Shown: piece by piece, positions 34,068 to 47,243 of the stretch
Layout of the letters: every line of letters starts with the position of its first letter
Position numbering within the stretch: position 1 is the first letter of the stretch
Assembly (NCBI RefSeq): GCF_021869535.1
Contig: NW_026262701.1
Coordinates: 50,905,278 to 50,969,277, forward strand
DNA: 64,000 bases
Reading direction: 5' to 3'
Source of the DNA: Mytilus californianus
Lineage: Eukaryota; Mollusca; Bivalvia; Mytilida; Mytilidae
Notes under the pieces: model-generated
Database searches by the model: none
What the model was told of the DNA's origin: nothing
The model's input: the letters and a program-made list of their open reading frames with translations, nothing else
Program-made: the position numbers and the translations under genes

Positions 34068-35552
34068 GATCTTTGAGGGCTTAAAACCAAGGTTACATAA
34101 ACTGAACAACTAAGTACAGAATAAAATGGACTCTTTCTATGCGCTCACTCGTCAAGAAACTTCATATTGCGACTTGCAGCTGATATTTTACAATATTACA
34201 TATGGTGTAGCATTACTTTTTTTTCATTGGTTATTACGACCACGTGATTCAAAGGGTATTCCATGTATCCGAAGCCTTGTTTTTATTTTCAAGTATATTG
34301 ACGCTATGTTTCTATTTATATATATATTGACGAGCAATATCAAAAATGTTGCAAAATACAATGTAAAATACACAGAAAGATCATTGAAGTACATGTACAT
34401 TTCCATAATACACTATGTAAAATATAAACTAAGGACTTTCACTCATCAGTCAAACCGTTATATATAACGTATTGAACTCGTCAAGAGTTCATAATTGATA
34501 AATATCAATATGATGAAAATCTGAAACTCGATTCTTCGGATTGTATTTACAAGTTTTTCATGGTAGAAACAAAAGTGTTATTTGCAAACCGGAAGAGGAC
34601 CTGATAAGTTTAGACTATACCGCCAAACTTATTAATGTCGGGTCAAACATTATAACGTCTATGAAACGTCCGCGTCAAAGTTATTTCAGCCGGGCCAAGT
34701 ATAGTTGACGTCAAAAAGTCGTGATATGCTATAAACATTAAGAGCTGGGCAGGGTGATATAGAAACAGGGAAGATGATAAATCTGGCTTTGAAAAAAGCA
34801 TGATTGAGGTTAATCTTTAATTGAGGAATGATTTTTATAAACGTTTTTCTAGCATTAAAATCCTTGAATTGAGTAATTGCATGGTTGTGAATTACTTTAA
34901 GTAATATAGCAAATATCTCATGCATAGTCAGGACGAAAAATAAATAAAAACGTCCAGGAATCCAAAAAGTAGGTTCTGTAAAGTGAGTCGTCCGGGATGA
35001 AGGGCAATAAATTTGGACAACCGCTGTAAAAAGAGGCTAATACTATGTTGGATAGGGACACAAACTTTGTTTTGCAACGAGTCACCCATGAACTCGACTA
35101 CGAAATTGATAATATTTTTACCATGTTTGCAGCTGGTTGATCAGGATTATCTACCTTTGATCATTTACTTTTTAATATATCTATATATTATATTGTTTTC
35201 CTCTATTCTTCATCGGCTTTGGCTATATTATTTTATTCCCGTTTTTGTTTCATTGCTAATCAGACTTATGTACTTAGCTTCAAAAACTTGTGGTACAGAG
35301 CGAACCCGATGATTTCATTTTAGCAAACGCGTGTAGTACAAACTAAAATCAGTGAGGGTTGACAAGGGGTGCTCATTTCCCAAATCCCCCTTTTTCGTAA
35401 ATTTTCCCCACTTTTCACTTATTCCCTTCTCTATCCCAGATCCCACTTTTTTTACCCCTATTTCCCACTTCCCAAAAGCGTTTTACCCCTCACGTTTTTT
35501 AATGTCCGAGTATTTAGAAATGATTTATTTAACTACAATATGTCAAAGGCCT
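34068..35552. other. No gene recognised
   Basis: AT-rich sequence. A pyrimidine-rich stretch with repeated TTTCCCAC and TTACCCCT words lies at 35,380-35,490. Several open frames exist, but their composition is not protein-like. Confidence 0.4.
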
Positions 35553-35745
35553 CAATTGATATTTGTTATAAATGAGGCCGTCAGAAGTTTCACATTTTTC
35601 ATGTCGGAGCCTTTCATAACTGACTATACATTATGGGATTTCCTCATTGTTGAAGGGTGTACGGTGACATATAAATGCATACATCAACTTCATTTGAACT
35701 CTGTCGGATATTTGTCTCATTAGCAGTCATACTCCTTGTCCTTTT
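35553..35745 (-). repeat. Old, divergent PLE-tail fragment
   Basis: Matches the tail consensus with many differences: GGCCGTCAGAAGTTTCACAT, AACTGACTATACATTATGGG, GGTGTACGGTGACATATAA and TTTGTCTCATTAGCAGTCAT. The divergence suggests an early insertion. Confidence 0.6.
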
Positions 35746-35857
35746 TGTATAGTGTTAGTGAAAGTTGTTTAATTATACACACGTCTAATCCGTTACCTTG
35801 GTAATTTTATGTTATACAAAAAGACATATTTATGTACTGATAATTTTTTATCCATAC

Positions 35858-38800
35858 TTTCCCATCTTTCTCCAAACAGTAACACTGTAGATCAACCTCT
35901 CCGGACCCATTTATTTCTCTAATAGGAGGCGGTAGTTCACGAGCTTCTGATGAAAAAAAAATTACATTTTTTATTATAGATCCGAAAGTTTGTTCATAAA
36001 TTTGCCAAAATATATGATACGTGGACTGCAATAATAACGATTAACATAAAGACACAACAAATATGCTATATAGCTCAACAATATTGAAAAACTACAATAC
36101 CCTTATTTATCACATACTGGTATAAAATATTACCAAAATTTTACTGTTCAATAACATTTAAAAATATTAAAAGGCTATGAAAGGATTACTGGGTTTATTG
36201 ACCAGATCCCTAAGAATTTCCTCAGCAGGCTGATTTAAAGGAACCGTTATTGACTGCTTCCGGAATGTTATCACATGCCTTTCCGTTAATTTCCGTGACG
36301 TTTATCACATGCAACTTCGTGCATTTCCGGAAATTTGTTCGAAAACGACAACACGGAAAACCGCAAGTAATTTAAAAGACTTTTCACAAAATGGTTGAGG
36401 AGCAAATTTCAAACTAAGAACATGATAATTGTTGTGACAAGATAAATAAAATGCTTGTAATATCAATAAAAACAATTAAAGTTGAGAAATTTGTATTTGG
36501 TTGTCTGTAAATTATTATCTAAGAATTCATAGAAAGACAAAATTTTAATTAATAGTTCTTGTCTGTATTTCTGCTGCTGAAGTATATGATAAAAAGATCA
36601 TTACATGTCATTTTTCATATCAGACCCTTTATCGGCCCTCGTTCATGATATCAGCCCTCGAGCCTGCGGCTCTTGGGCTGATATCATGACCTAGGGCCGA
36701 TAAAGGGTCTGATATGAAAAATGCCATGTAATAATCTATACATATAGAAGTCGACGGACATCTGAGGGCTACAGAGTATATATGATGTATTTGGACCTTG
36801 TTTCCTTTCAATCCTGGCAACTACTGATGAGACAGATAACAAAGACAGCATACACTTGAAAACATGTTTAAAACAATCAAAATTTGTGTGTCATGCACGA
36901 AGCCTTTCAATTCTGAGTTTTTTTTCTGTATTTGAATGCTGATTACTATGCACATTTAAAGGTCGTTGTGATAAAAAAAAATGGTCATGGAGAGAAAAAA
37001 AATAGAAAGCACGTTATTTGTCATTATGGTCGTTTGATTAAAGATATCATTTGTTCAGCAACAGATAATCAGACCGTACAAACTGAATATAAAAATTAAA
37101 ACTTTACTAACCGGATGATCGACTTTTAGCTTTGGTAGTTAGATTTCGGATAATCGCTTTTTGTCCTGTTTTCAGGCCAAGTCCATTAATATCATCTTCT
37201 GATAAAGCTTGCAAAGTAACCATATCAGAAATTTCTTCTTCCTCTAGAAGTTTTATTGTCGCTTCTTTCACCCCTTTGATTTTCAGCAACTCTTCGAACG
37301 AAAGATCTATAAAAAATATGAAATGAAAAGTGATGCTATGTTTATATGAGTTCTTGTCAGTAATTCCTAAGAACAGTAGGTAGAATGAAATGTTATCACG
37401 CAAGATATATAAGATTGTAGTATTTTAAACTATAGTTTAATATGGTTACGTCCGTGGTTTTAAAATTTAGTTGGTAACAAGCTCTACTGGGGGTGATTTT
37501 CGTGACGTATTATTTTTTAGGAGTAGAACCACTAATTCATACCCAGTCTAATTGCTGTGTAGCATTTACTAAGCAGAGTGGGCATGAATTAGTTTTTGCG
37601 GTCTTTTCACCTTTAGTTCAACTTAGATATCAGCTATATTCTATGAAAACTGTATCTTGTTGAACTGTTCTTTTAAATGTATAATTTTATACGGATATAA
37701 TGGATTACTGGTCCCCAGAAATAAAAAAACGCAGGGACAGAAATTGTACTAACATACAATTGTCCTGACAGCTGAACTATTCTGTTTGATATCAAATCAA
37801 TCCATCTTTAGGAAGTTTGCTTAAATATCTAACAGAAGTAAAAAAAAAATACGCAAAAGAAATGTGCGCGAAAAAGGGACTGTTTCATGTATGTAAGGCC
37901 TCCTAATTAGATCTAAACATAAGTATTGGTTAAATACCTTGATAGATCGTGTTCATCTTTCTTCTTCTGTAATTATCAATATATACAACAATGGCTGAGA
38001 TGAGGAAAGATTGAGATATAAAAAAAGGTTTTTCAGTTTTCATATCTATGGATCCTCGTGGGTGATTATTTATTTTTTTTACATCCTCGTGTGTGATTAT
38101 TGTTACTTAATGGCTCTGTTAAAATTCACAATTTGCGATTTAGAGCTTGATACAGTGTTTACCTAATGGTATGTTGAACCCCCGATATGTCTTTCATATA
38201 CTTTTTTTTTATATCGCTTAGTGATTGTCTCATGGGCACAAACCCCTGTATTAAGAAATATCGTTAATATAGAATGAAATATCGTGAATATAGAATGAGT
38301 GATGTTTCCCAAAGACCAACAGTAAACCAATTGGAAGTTATTTATACAGATTTTATAAACATTCAAATAAGATTTACAAATCACCAGAAGTATTCACACT
38401 GCAAACGGAAATCGTTTTTTTTTAAACTTCGAATCCGATGAAATTAAAGTACTAAGAACACTTAATATTATCACTTGGCACAAGCTTTAAATTTCCTTAA
38501 ATACATATTATTAATGACGGCATGAGTATGGTACAAGATCAGTTTAAAGTACAGGATACATCGCAGGAAAATAGCACTTTTAATTTGAAAAATGTAATGA
38601 ACGTTTTATTTTCACAAAATAAAATCAAGTATTATGGTAGAAATGTCTATTTTTTTTAAAGTTAGGTTTTGATATATGTTCTGTCCAGTCAGTTGCACCA
38701 CAGCTTGATAGAACCCGTGTGAATCAATAAAGTTAGCAGATATATCATGAGAATTAAAGGACGATAAGCATTTACATGGAAGTTGACTGGGCCCAGATGT

Positions 38801-41267
38801 AACTCGTTGTTATTACTGTATAGATGAAGATGAGTGAAAGTCATATGAAACGAACTTCTTGTAATAAAAATCTAATCTCAATTATTGAACCAACGCATGC
38901 ATATATACTAAACTAAGTCCAGTATGCACGGTTTTTTTTTAATTTATTACAAATCTATGACGTATTATCGAAAAAAAACCATTTCATTCAGTGATTGTTG
39001 TTTGCAAGTAAATTAACTTACGAGTTTGGTGAGAAGTTTACCCAACCTGGTGACATTTATAAACAATCAACACAGAGCATGTAGAGCATGTGAAAAATAA
39101 GTGAATTGAAAGAGCCATGATATTTTTTTTAATATATTTTCCATGCGTTTCCATTAGTTAATCAAACTTTTCCTTAACAGGTGTTAAATGATTTGGTGTA
39201 TTTAATTTGTTCTTTAAGAATCAATTACTAAGTTACTATTTATCTACCAGTGCACGTTTGTTTACATTCTTTCATCACGGTTTTCCCCTCGCACTTGCGT
39301 TGTGCGGTGGCCGAAGTTCTAACGAGAGGTCTCGTAGTTAAGGTCACTGCGTACGTTAAACCATCAGCTAATTAGAGTACGGGAAGACAATAATTCAGTA
39401 GAAGTACATTTATGAAGATTTTGATAATACAAACGAATTTCTTTTACAAGAAAGTTGACGTACACTTGTTTTATAGTAAGACTTAGCCATGCAAGTATAT
39501 AAAACATATCCAACTTTTTTTTAATTTGAAGTTTCATATGACTTTAAAGTACAACCAGTGTCTCTGTACTGAACTTATTGATGATGGTGCGAAAGAAACA
39601 CGACGAATAATAACCTTTTAGAACTAAAAAAAAACGTAAAATAAAAAATTGAATAATACGTTCTGCAAAAATAATAAATTGAATTGAGGATAGTTAATAA
39701 AGGGGATGGATGGAAAACAATCAATGCAAAGCATATGCCTTCAGGGAGTAAACCCGTAAAATTATGATTTAACTACCACTTTCCATGAACAATGATTGAT
39801 TACCACTCTTTTTAAATCTTAGGAGACCAAATTATTATAATATTGAGGACATTAAAACGAATCTTTGAGTTAAGTCAACGAAAGATAGGATAAACTAATC
39901 GACTAAGCCTATGTCGGGAAACTATTCAACTTTCACTTTCAAAACCTTTTCGACTTTATCTTAATTGCGTATGGGGGAAAGGGGGGGCAAGCGTCAAATT
40001 TAGATCAATATAATATTTTTCCAGAAGATTTGTTAAAATATCCAGATGCATATTGACATCCCTTAAACTGTAACAATGAAAATTGTTTATTACAGATGTC
40101 TTTATTTTATTAGAAATAATGAAGATCCATTAATTAGATTTTCAAGAATTCTTTTTCAATTTAAAAGACTAATAATTTTTGTACTGAAGCTTTTTATTGA
40201 ATATTTTTTTCTTTACCTTCAACAGCTCCGCCATTTGAACTATTCGAACTGCTTGAACTGTGTTTTGACGATGAACGTTGGGAATTAGATGAACCTCTTG
40301 AATGGGGCGAACCTATAGATCCACGACCGTCCGAAAAGCTTCTTCGTGGTGGTCTCATCGGAACACAGTCGTCTTTGTCTTGATTCACTGTGAGAAAACA
40401 AGGAATAATTCACCATTTATTTCATCACGAAGCATTACTTTTTGGTTTATTATATGCAATACTTGATTCCAAAAAACAAAATTTGAAATCAAAACACCTG
40501 AAGAAAAGTGACAATGATGTAACAGCTTCTATCCATTTTTTCAAATGCAAAACTGTCCTTTAAAAAAGATCCTAAAAACTTCAAAATTAAAATAAACTTG
40601 AAAACTGTGCATGCCGAAAAAGGATGTGCTTTCCCTGCGCAGAACCAATCTCCAATCAGAAAAGCTCATGAACAAATCTGAAAAGTTAAAATATAGAACG
40701 ATTGGGAACATAAATATAGAAAAGGCCTAAATAAAAAGCCATACATGTAAAAGGTCAACTTTGCCGTAGGGAGCTGCAATCTTAGTTTTTTTGCATATTT
40801 GTTTTATAATTTTGTGAATTTGAAATTTACACCACACCAATACTGAAGCAATGATTAATGGATGCATGGATAGTAAAATATGATTACTAATAAGCGTTTT
40901 TGCAATTATATGCCGTGTTTAAAAATACCGTTGAGCTTCTTTTTCATTAGCATACTTTGAGTGACTGTACTATTGATAACTTGTTCTCACTATATACAAG
41001 TTGATAATTCTTTCAAGTCACGTGATTTCGAGCTTGGTAAAACATCTGTCAATCATTAACGTACAGCAAAATATCGTTAAATCTTAAAATGAAAAAGAGT
41101 ATTGAAAAGTACAAACACACACACTGTTAGACATTTTAATTGTATTATTAAACGTTAACTTATGATCTCACTTCACACCTTTCACAAATTTATATCTCAC
41201 CTGGAATTTGCCTAAGTGATATGTATTCATCGGCTGCGTCTTTGTATTGGTTAGTTGCACCCGCCAT
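35858..41267 (-). CDS. SAM-like domain protein with Ser-rich linker (exons 1-4)
   Basis: Minus-strand exons: 41267-41201 (ATG in an AATAATGG context), 40387-40217, 37306-37112 and 35946-35858. The first three junctions all split a codon after its first base and join in frame. Exon 1 codes MAGATNQYKDAADEYISLRQ. Exon 2 codes a basic and then Ser-rich linker (MRPPRRSFSDGRGS, later runs of Ser). Exon 3 codes a compact helical domain like SAM: LSFEELLKIKGVKEATIKLL, then EEEEISDMVTLQALSEDDIN and GLGLKTGQKAIIRNL. Exon 4 codes ELPPPIREINGSGEVDLQCY followed by CLEKDGK, then either a GTATGG donor or a read-through to a stop at 35,807 (about 190 residues in all). SAM-like domains mediate protein-protein contacts. 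The VWA exons lie next downstream on the same strand; phases do not join directly, so I keep two entries. Confidence 0.65.
36595..36737. mobile_element. 143-bp foldback palindrome with about 65-bp arms
   Basis: Arms run outward from a three-base centre near 36,665. Paired words include CATATCAGACCCTTTATCGG with CCGATAAAGGGTCTGATATG, and TCATGATATCAGCCC with GGGCTGATATCATGA. Only a few mismatches separate the arms. It sits in the intron between SAM exons 3 and 4. No clear target duplication. Confidence 0.8.
37440..40190. other. Long intron between SAM-gene exons 2 and 3, no further feature
   Basis: About 2.9 kb of AT-rich DNA. A short direct duplication (ATCCTCGTG-GTGATTATT words) lies at 38,050-38,105. 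No exon or known repeat was seen. Confidence 0.4.
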
Positions 41268-41550
41268 TATTTTGTTATCGCAAGCTTGAAATATAAAATA
41301 AGTATCAATGTCAAGACAAATATAGTCACGTTTTCAAGATTTAATTTATCTTGGTACATATTTCAAATCATTCTCAGAAACAATGTTGAGGGAAGAAATG
41401 GCAAGCTTTCCAAGAAATTTGTAAGTGGCTTGGTCGTGTAAAAACGATACTACTTCTGGGATGGGAATTTTTTTGAAAGATCATAGGGGATATCATAAGA
41501 TTTTTTGGGGGTTAAACTAAGCATACAATAAACAAGATTATAACGATATA

Positions 41551-41748
41551 ATGGTATTGAACGTGGGGGAAGCTACTGATCTATACGGAATACAGCATTT
41601 AAAATATCAAGGGTATACGAAGGACCACAGGGAAAGAGTGAACTCCGCGTACAGGAATGGAGAACCAATTAAAGTGTGGGAATGTAATAGAATTGACAAA
41701 GACCTTGACAAATACTGGATCCGAAAGCATTACCATGATATGTTCTGA
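41551..41748 (+). CDS. Unrecognised 65-codon ORF
   Basis: ATG to TGA frame coding GEATDLYGIQHLKYQGYTKD, then HRERVNSAYRNGEPIKVWEC and a His/Asp-rich end. The composition is protein-like, and GYTKDHRERVNSAYRNGEPI faintly recalls small GIY-YIG-related (T5orf172-like) domains, but the key residues cannot be matched confidently. It may be a decayed mobile-element fragment, since the next 0.5 kb has other broken coding pieces on the minus strand. Confidence 0.25.
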   Translation: MVLNVGEATDLYGIQHLKYQGYTKDHRERVNSAYRNGEPIKVWECNRIDKDLDKYWIRKHYHDMF

Positions 41749-41794
41749 ACGGTGAACGTGATATAGGGACTTTTTCGTGGTGAAGGAAGGAATT

Positions 41795-42256
41795 TATTAC
41801 GGTGAATACACAGTAAGGTAAACACTAAAGGTTTAGTCAAAGGTTGTCCTAGCTGTTCGTTTTCTATATATTCTAGACATTCTCGTGCTTCTTCTTTTTC
41901 GATCCAAAATACACGCTTTGCAAATGGAGTAAATACAAAAAGTCTGGCACATTAATGACCGTTTAAAAATTCATCGGAATGCATACTTGCGTACCATTTT
42001 CACTTGTCTACATAGTCCGATAATGACGAATATTTAACGTTGCTTCGGTGTGTCTGATGAACAAGACTGTCTAATTTGTTTTTATACACGCGTGTAATTC
42101 TGCATCTCGTCCTTTAACCCTTTGATTGTTTGGTTTGCGCTTTTGTTGACAGATACTATCCATTTCATGGTAAATGAAGGCAACAGTAGTATACCGGTGT
42201 TCAAAACACTTGAAGTCAGCGAACACGTTGTATGGTACTCTCATTGAAGACTTCAA
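41795..42256 (-). pseudogene. Decayed coding fragments, possibly from a Polinton-like B-family polymerase
   Basis: 42256-42071 codes SSMRVPYNVFADFKCFEHRY, which resembles the exonuclease-I region of protein-primed B-family DNA polymerases (usual form VYADFE; here VFADFK). 41,960-41,795 in another frame codes FVFTPFAKRVFWIEKEEARE and CLEYIENEQLGQPL, which also looks coding but is unrecognised. No TIR or other Polinton genes are seen nearby. Low confidence. Confidence 0.25.
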
Positions 42257-44749
42257 TCTTAATTGCTTTCTTGTTCTAGCAGTATTTCAGATGTTTCAAA
42301 AGACCTATTTAGGAATGAACAAATTCAAACATCTGGGACAATAATAACTGCCATGGTAATTACCAATTGTTTATCAGACACAAGACGAGACATATTCTTG
42401 CAACAGTTCTTGGAAAGGGTTTGTTTTCATTGCTTTTGACGATAGTAATATTTTTCTTGGAATCTAATGCCTTGAGAAGAGAAGTGAAGATGGTCCTTTC
42501 GGTGTTTTATATATTTGCTGAATTGTAAAGTACAACTCAGAACGTGTTTGAATAGGGATCATACCACACCCTACCCTTCTCAAAACCCCTTCCCCAAAGC
42601 ATCTTTGCACATAGCTCTTCCATATTGGTCACTCATGGTTAACACTGAAGAATGAAAATAAGCCATATCTTCTTCCTCACCTGCTGTACAAGGATGAGTT
42701 GTTTCAATAAAACTTTTGATTCTATGTCGATCTTTACGTGTCTTTGTTTGCTTTAATGTACCTTTCTATGTATATTACCATTATATAATAGTTTTTCGAT
42801 TCCTATTCTAAGTTTATAGTTTAATCGTTCCACATAGTACTCTGCACTCTTTGGTTTTTCCAATTTCTAAGTGTAGGTCGCTTCCTTCCCTCTTTTAACT
42901 ACCATAATATCTTTTCCTTCTCAAGCATCTCCTTTTCTTCGCTGATAAGATGCTGATTCTGTTCCGCCTAACTTAACACTTCTTATGTTGTGCTCTCTTC
43001 CTTGTATCTGTTTTACATCTTAATGCCATATTCTTACTTACTGTTAGAAATTCTTGTGTATTACAAATTTACTTTTTCTCATTAATTATCAACTTTAGTC
43101 GTAGTTTGTTTCTTGTTATGAATGAAATTTTCTTTACATGCGAAAGTGATAATTTTTTGCGTATGCGTTTTGAAAAAAGATTGTCAAAGAATCTTCAAGG
43201 ATACACAGAATTCAGCTTAATATTATAAATTGCAATTATATATCTACGCTCATTACCCTATTAGAAATCATAACATTGAGAGAAAAGGAAACTGCGAAAT
43301 TTTATTCACAAATGTACAGGAATGGAAGTCAACTTATAGGATTTTTAACCGGTTAAATAAATAATCCAGAATTTTGTGCCGTTTTGGTGATTAAAAGTTT
43401 GGCTATTGTACAATCTGATTGAAATCTAAGAACTCTACGTTCAGTTTTTTGTTTAAAATACCTTTCGGGGTCCTCCAATATAATTTAGGTAGACACAGGA
43501 TCTGTAATGTAATCAGATTGGGTATCCGCTGGTTAGTCCTAATGATACACATCTTCGAAAAATGTAATAATTACGGAAACAGAAAGTAAAAAAGAGTATT
43601 GTCAGGAAAGCTGTATTGTTTATCAGATTGGCTATTGTAGAGGAAGTTTGGCTTATACATATGAGAAAATTATAACCTTTTGTTTAAACGTCAATCAGAC
43701 GATATGCAAATTACTGGCTTAGCACCCATCTCTTTCACCAATAATGATAAGCATGTAGCCCCATCTCCTTATTGTTATGTTAATGATTTTGAATAGCCTC
43801 CCTTTACCCATAAGCTAATCTAACTAGAGTTAACATGGTTGAGGAGGTAAATAACTATGTTTAATCAATTCATTCATGAACATAAGAAGGTCAAGACAAA
43901 TATAATTGCAAGTACAATGTATGACACACAGCAATGAACACGGTTCAAAACTATTCGCGAAAAAATCTAACAGGAGTTGTCGGCGAAGTCCATGTTGATA
44001 TCAATATAGTTGCTCAAGTGCTATATCAGTTACAATGCTACGTGCATTGTTAGTCAAGTAATATCCTGCAAATAGGTAAAAAGCCTTATAAATACTACGA
44101 TTTTTCCATTTTTTGGGCACTTGTCATACAAAATTATCCATATAACCTCATTTTTTTTCCAAATTATATGCGCACTATTTATTTCTTTATGGGCGTGAAC
44201 GTTGAACGTCTCAAAAGTGAACTATTCCGTAAAATTTCGAGGCTTTTCAAAAGAAAAGTACATATGTCCTACCACTATTCAAGCCGTACTGGTAATTGCA
44301 CTGTTCCTCAATTGCATACTATGAGGAGAAGAAAGAGATTATGTTTTCATTTCCATTAAATGAGCTTACAAGGGCATAGTTAAACATTATACATTATTTT
44401 ATACAAAAACAATTAGGTTAAAAATACACACAGTTTGAACATTATATGATCTTATCTTATATCTTATAAATGTACATAAGCGGGGAAAATACACAGAATT
44501 CTCAAAAACGGACCACAATCTGCGGTTGAACTATTTAATTGTTGTTCAAACGAAACGACATGAAGTCTGTAAGGAGTTTATTTATTGATCATACATCTAT
44601 TATATATGTATTTATTGGGGTCCAATTGGAAATTTTTTATAAATTTTCACGACGAGAACAAATTAACAAGAAATCAAAAAGGCAGGTCTACTAAGTGGGA
44701 TTTCAAGATGAAAAGGCAGACATTTTTTTCTTGAAAAGGCCACCCATGG
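42257..44749. other. Intergenic, no feature seen
   Basis: AT-rich DNA upstream of the SAM gene. T/C-rich low-complexity sequence lies at about 42,720-43,130. No gene, TIR pair or repeat copy was recognised. Confidence 0.4.
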
Positions 44750-44945
44750 ACTCTTCAAAGTGTTGTTGCAAAGCTTTTTAAAGGTTAATAGAGCACGACA
44801 TTCTCCGTACACGAATCATCACGATTTAATGTTCCCATTCTGAACGGAAATGTGTACGTTTCTATACATCCCGTACAGTCAAACAGACGCCACTCTTATA
44901 GTATTGGTTGTACTGCCGAATGGGAGATGTCAATTGATAACCGTT
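44750..44945 (+). repeat. Diverged copy of the 48.8-kb coding-like repeat
   Basis: Shares order and wording with 48,780-48,990: CTCTTCAAAGTGTTGTT, then TTTAATGTTCCCATTCTGAA, then GTACGTTTCTATACATCCCG. It is older and fully broken. Confidence 0.45.
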
Positions 44946-45895
44946 TTTCTATATCCAGTCCACCCTTGTGGTTATCTTACATCTTAAACACCGTCTATCC
45001 GATCTAAATCTCTTTTCTAAACTTAAGGTCAATACTTTTGAAAGTATTACTCCAATTTATAATGTCATAAAATCCTTCATTTAGTTTTACACATGCAGGT
45101 TATGTATGAAACAAAGCAGTGCTACACTGTCACATTTTTTTTTAGTAAATTTACTCCTTAAATATACATATTTATCAGTGCAAAAATGCGGATGCTGTTC
45201 AAAAATTTTGAAAATTCAGTTGAAAATCCCAGATTTTCTATCAACTTTGAAAGAACTGCCTAAAATAGTACACATAATAAATGGATGTCATTTTCATATT
45301 CATATTTATTGAAATTCTAGACATTTTTTTTAAAAAGATTCATTGAATTACAACAAAATGAGACAAATTAAAATTTTGTGTCATATCTACGAGCTTGTGT
45401 CAGTATATACTTGTGTTCCCTAAATCCAAAGAAAATTACAAAAGCACAGCAACAACCCCGATTTAGTAGGCGGTTAAAGGTCACGCTCCTCAAAAGAATA
45501 TTTATCTTGTATGGAAATACCGGTGTTCTAAGGAATGAATTAAATGTAAATAAACACAATTTGTAGCACTTCGAAAGTGATTACTTTTATCTGATTCTGT
45601 TTACGTTTCATATAAAATGTCGTGGGGACACACAAAATGTGTGTGAAAGCTTATAAAGGCAGTTGAAGAAGGCTAGTATGTATACGAGCATATGTATGAC
45701 TGGCGCCCTTACTGAGATGGTGACCGTGTATTTTCTGTCATTTGCACTTCAATTTTTTCATTAATTTACGTTCTGTGCCTATTTTCACTGTTTAACATGC
45801 GTGTATACATTCTCGTACTAGTAACTTTGGTAAAAAAAACCTTTAGCTTGGCCTATATTGGAGTATTACATCTTGTATCATATATGATAATAACA

Positions 45896-45935
45896 GTAAA
45901 GAAATGTGGTATGATTGCTAATGAGACAACAATAA
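45896..45935 (+). repeat. Small PLE-tail fragment
   Basis: About 40 bases (AAAGAAATGTGGTATGATTG, then CTAATGAGACAAC) match the terminal part of the tail repeat. The surrounding 44,946-46,227 shows no gene. Confidence 0.55.
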
Positions 45936-46227
45936 TCTGAACTTGAGATGTCAAACTATTGCAATTTATCTCCAAATTTAAAATGTTTTAAAACAAGGAA
46001 AAAAGAGAAGAAAAATTCAAATGAAAACAATAATAAAGCTATTAGTTTTTCATCGAATAGATGCACAATGATACATTTGTGTTTACTATTTATAATATAT
46101 GAACAATTGCCATTCTCTAGCTAGCGGCTAATAATAGCATAAATATATAAATATGTAATTTAAAAAAACTCCTTGAATAGTTAAATGGACGTTTTATATT
46201 TATATACTTCTGTAATGTACAATAGCT

Positions 46228-46896
46228 GAGGGTCTGGATGGGAAATCATTTCTATATTCTTTCGGGTTTTTTTTTATTTATAATTCCAATTTTCTTTATT
46301 CTTTATTTTTGTTATCCATTATTTTGTAGTCTTGATATTTTGGCCTCCATTATTCTTCATTCTTTATTTGTTGTCCATTTTTAGTCCGTTCTTTACTTTT
46401 TGACCTTTATTTCTATTTGGTAAACCCTTTATAGTTCGTCTAATATTTAAAACCCAAGATCGTCATTCTATACTAGTCATCAAACGTAACGATACACATG
46501 TTTGAACTCGAATTAATCATACATCCCAATAAATATGAAAACTGTTGAATTTTTCATTGAAAAACACTAATTTGCAAACTGGTTGCAAATGATTCAGAAA
46601 ATTGTAAAATAAGAAAATAACATAAACGAAAATAACATAAACAAAGGGGTCCCATTTATATTACGGAAAATGATGGCGAAAATCGACACATTTCTAATAT
46701 GAGGGTTGAGTATGAGGGTCTGGATAGTGTTTACATAAATGAACGATGTACAGAATGAAGATATCATCTAATTACAGAAAATTTAATAGTAAAATCATTT
46801 TCACGAGAATTTTACAGAATAAGAGCTATTATTAAAGACAAATTATGCCCTAAAGTTTATAGAATACAGAAATTAAGGACCCCCATCCAGACCCTC
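46228..46896. mobile_element. 0.67-kb element with 15-bp inverted ends
   Basis: GAGGGTCTGGATGGG (46,228-46,242) and its exact complement CCCATCCAGACCCTC (46,882-46,896) form the ends. A further direct copy, GAGGGTCTGGATAG, lies inside at about 46,714. The interior is AT-rich with TTCTTTATTTTTGTT-type words and no ORF, so it is non-autonomous. No target duplication is obvious. Confidence 0.65.
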
Positions 46897-46957
46897 TAGT
46901 ATTCAAATTTCTGCGAAAAAATTCAAGATTTTAATAGAATAAGTTTATGTTTCAATT

Positions 46958-47212
46958 TTAAGTTCTAATATCGATTTTATATGATATCTGCTGCTGCTTA
47001 TGTGTTAGATTCGTTTGAGTACTGAAGATTAACATACACCCAACTGTGTTGTCGTCTGTTATCAGGAATGGGTCACCTTTGGTAGTACGTGCCCAAATAC
47101 CCTCTTTGTTGATTTTATCAACGTTTTTGGTAAAACTGGTAGGTTCTTCTTGCGTTTGTTGTACATGGAAATCTTGCAAGATGGGAAAGTTTGTTTTAAT
47201 ATTAACTATCAT
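46958..47212 (-). CDS. Unrecognised 84-codon ORF
   Basis: ATG-initiated minus-strand frame coding TNFPILQDFHVQQTQEEPTS, then NKEGIWARTTKGDPFLITDD and a Thr/Gln-rich end. The composition looks like real protein, but I know no family for it and see no splice sites that tie it to other exons. It could be an isolated exon or a decayed element fragment. Confidence 0.25.
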   Translation of the reverse strand: MIVNIKTNFPILQDFHVQQTQEEPTSFTKNVDKINKEGIWARTTKGDPFLITDDNTVGCMLIFSTQTNLTHKQQQISYKIDIRT

Positions 47213-47243
47213 CAGTTTATGTGGTCGGATGACAATTTGTTAG

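Noticed and set aside
39250-39370. Possible tRNA or GC-richer exon near GCGGTGGCCGAAGTTCTAAC
   Set aside because: No cloverleaf, no B box and no open frame with splice sites.
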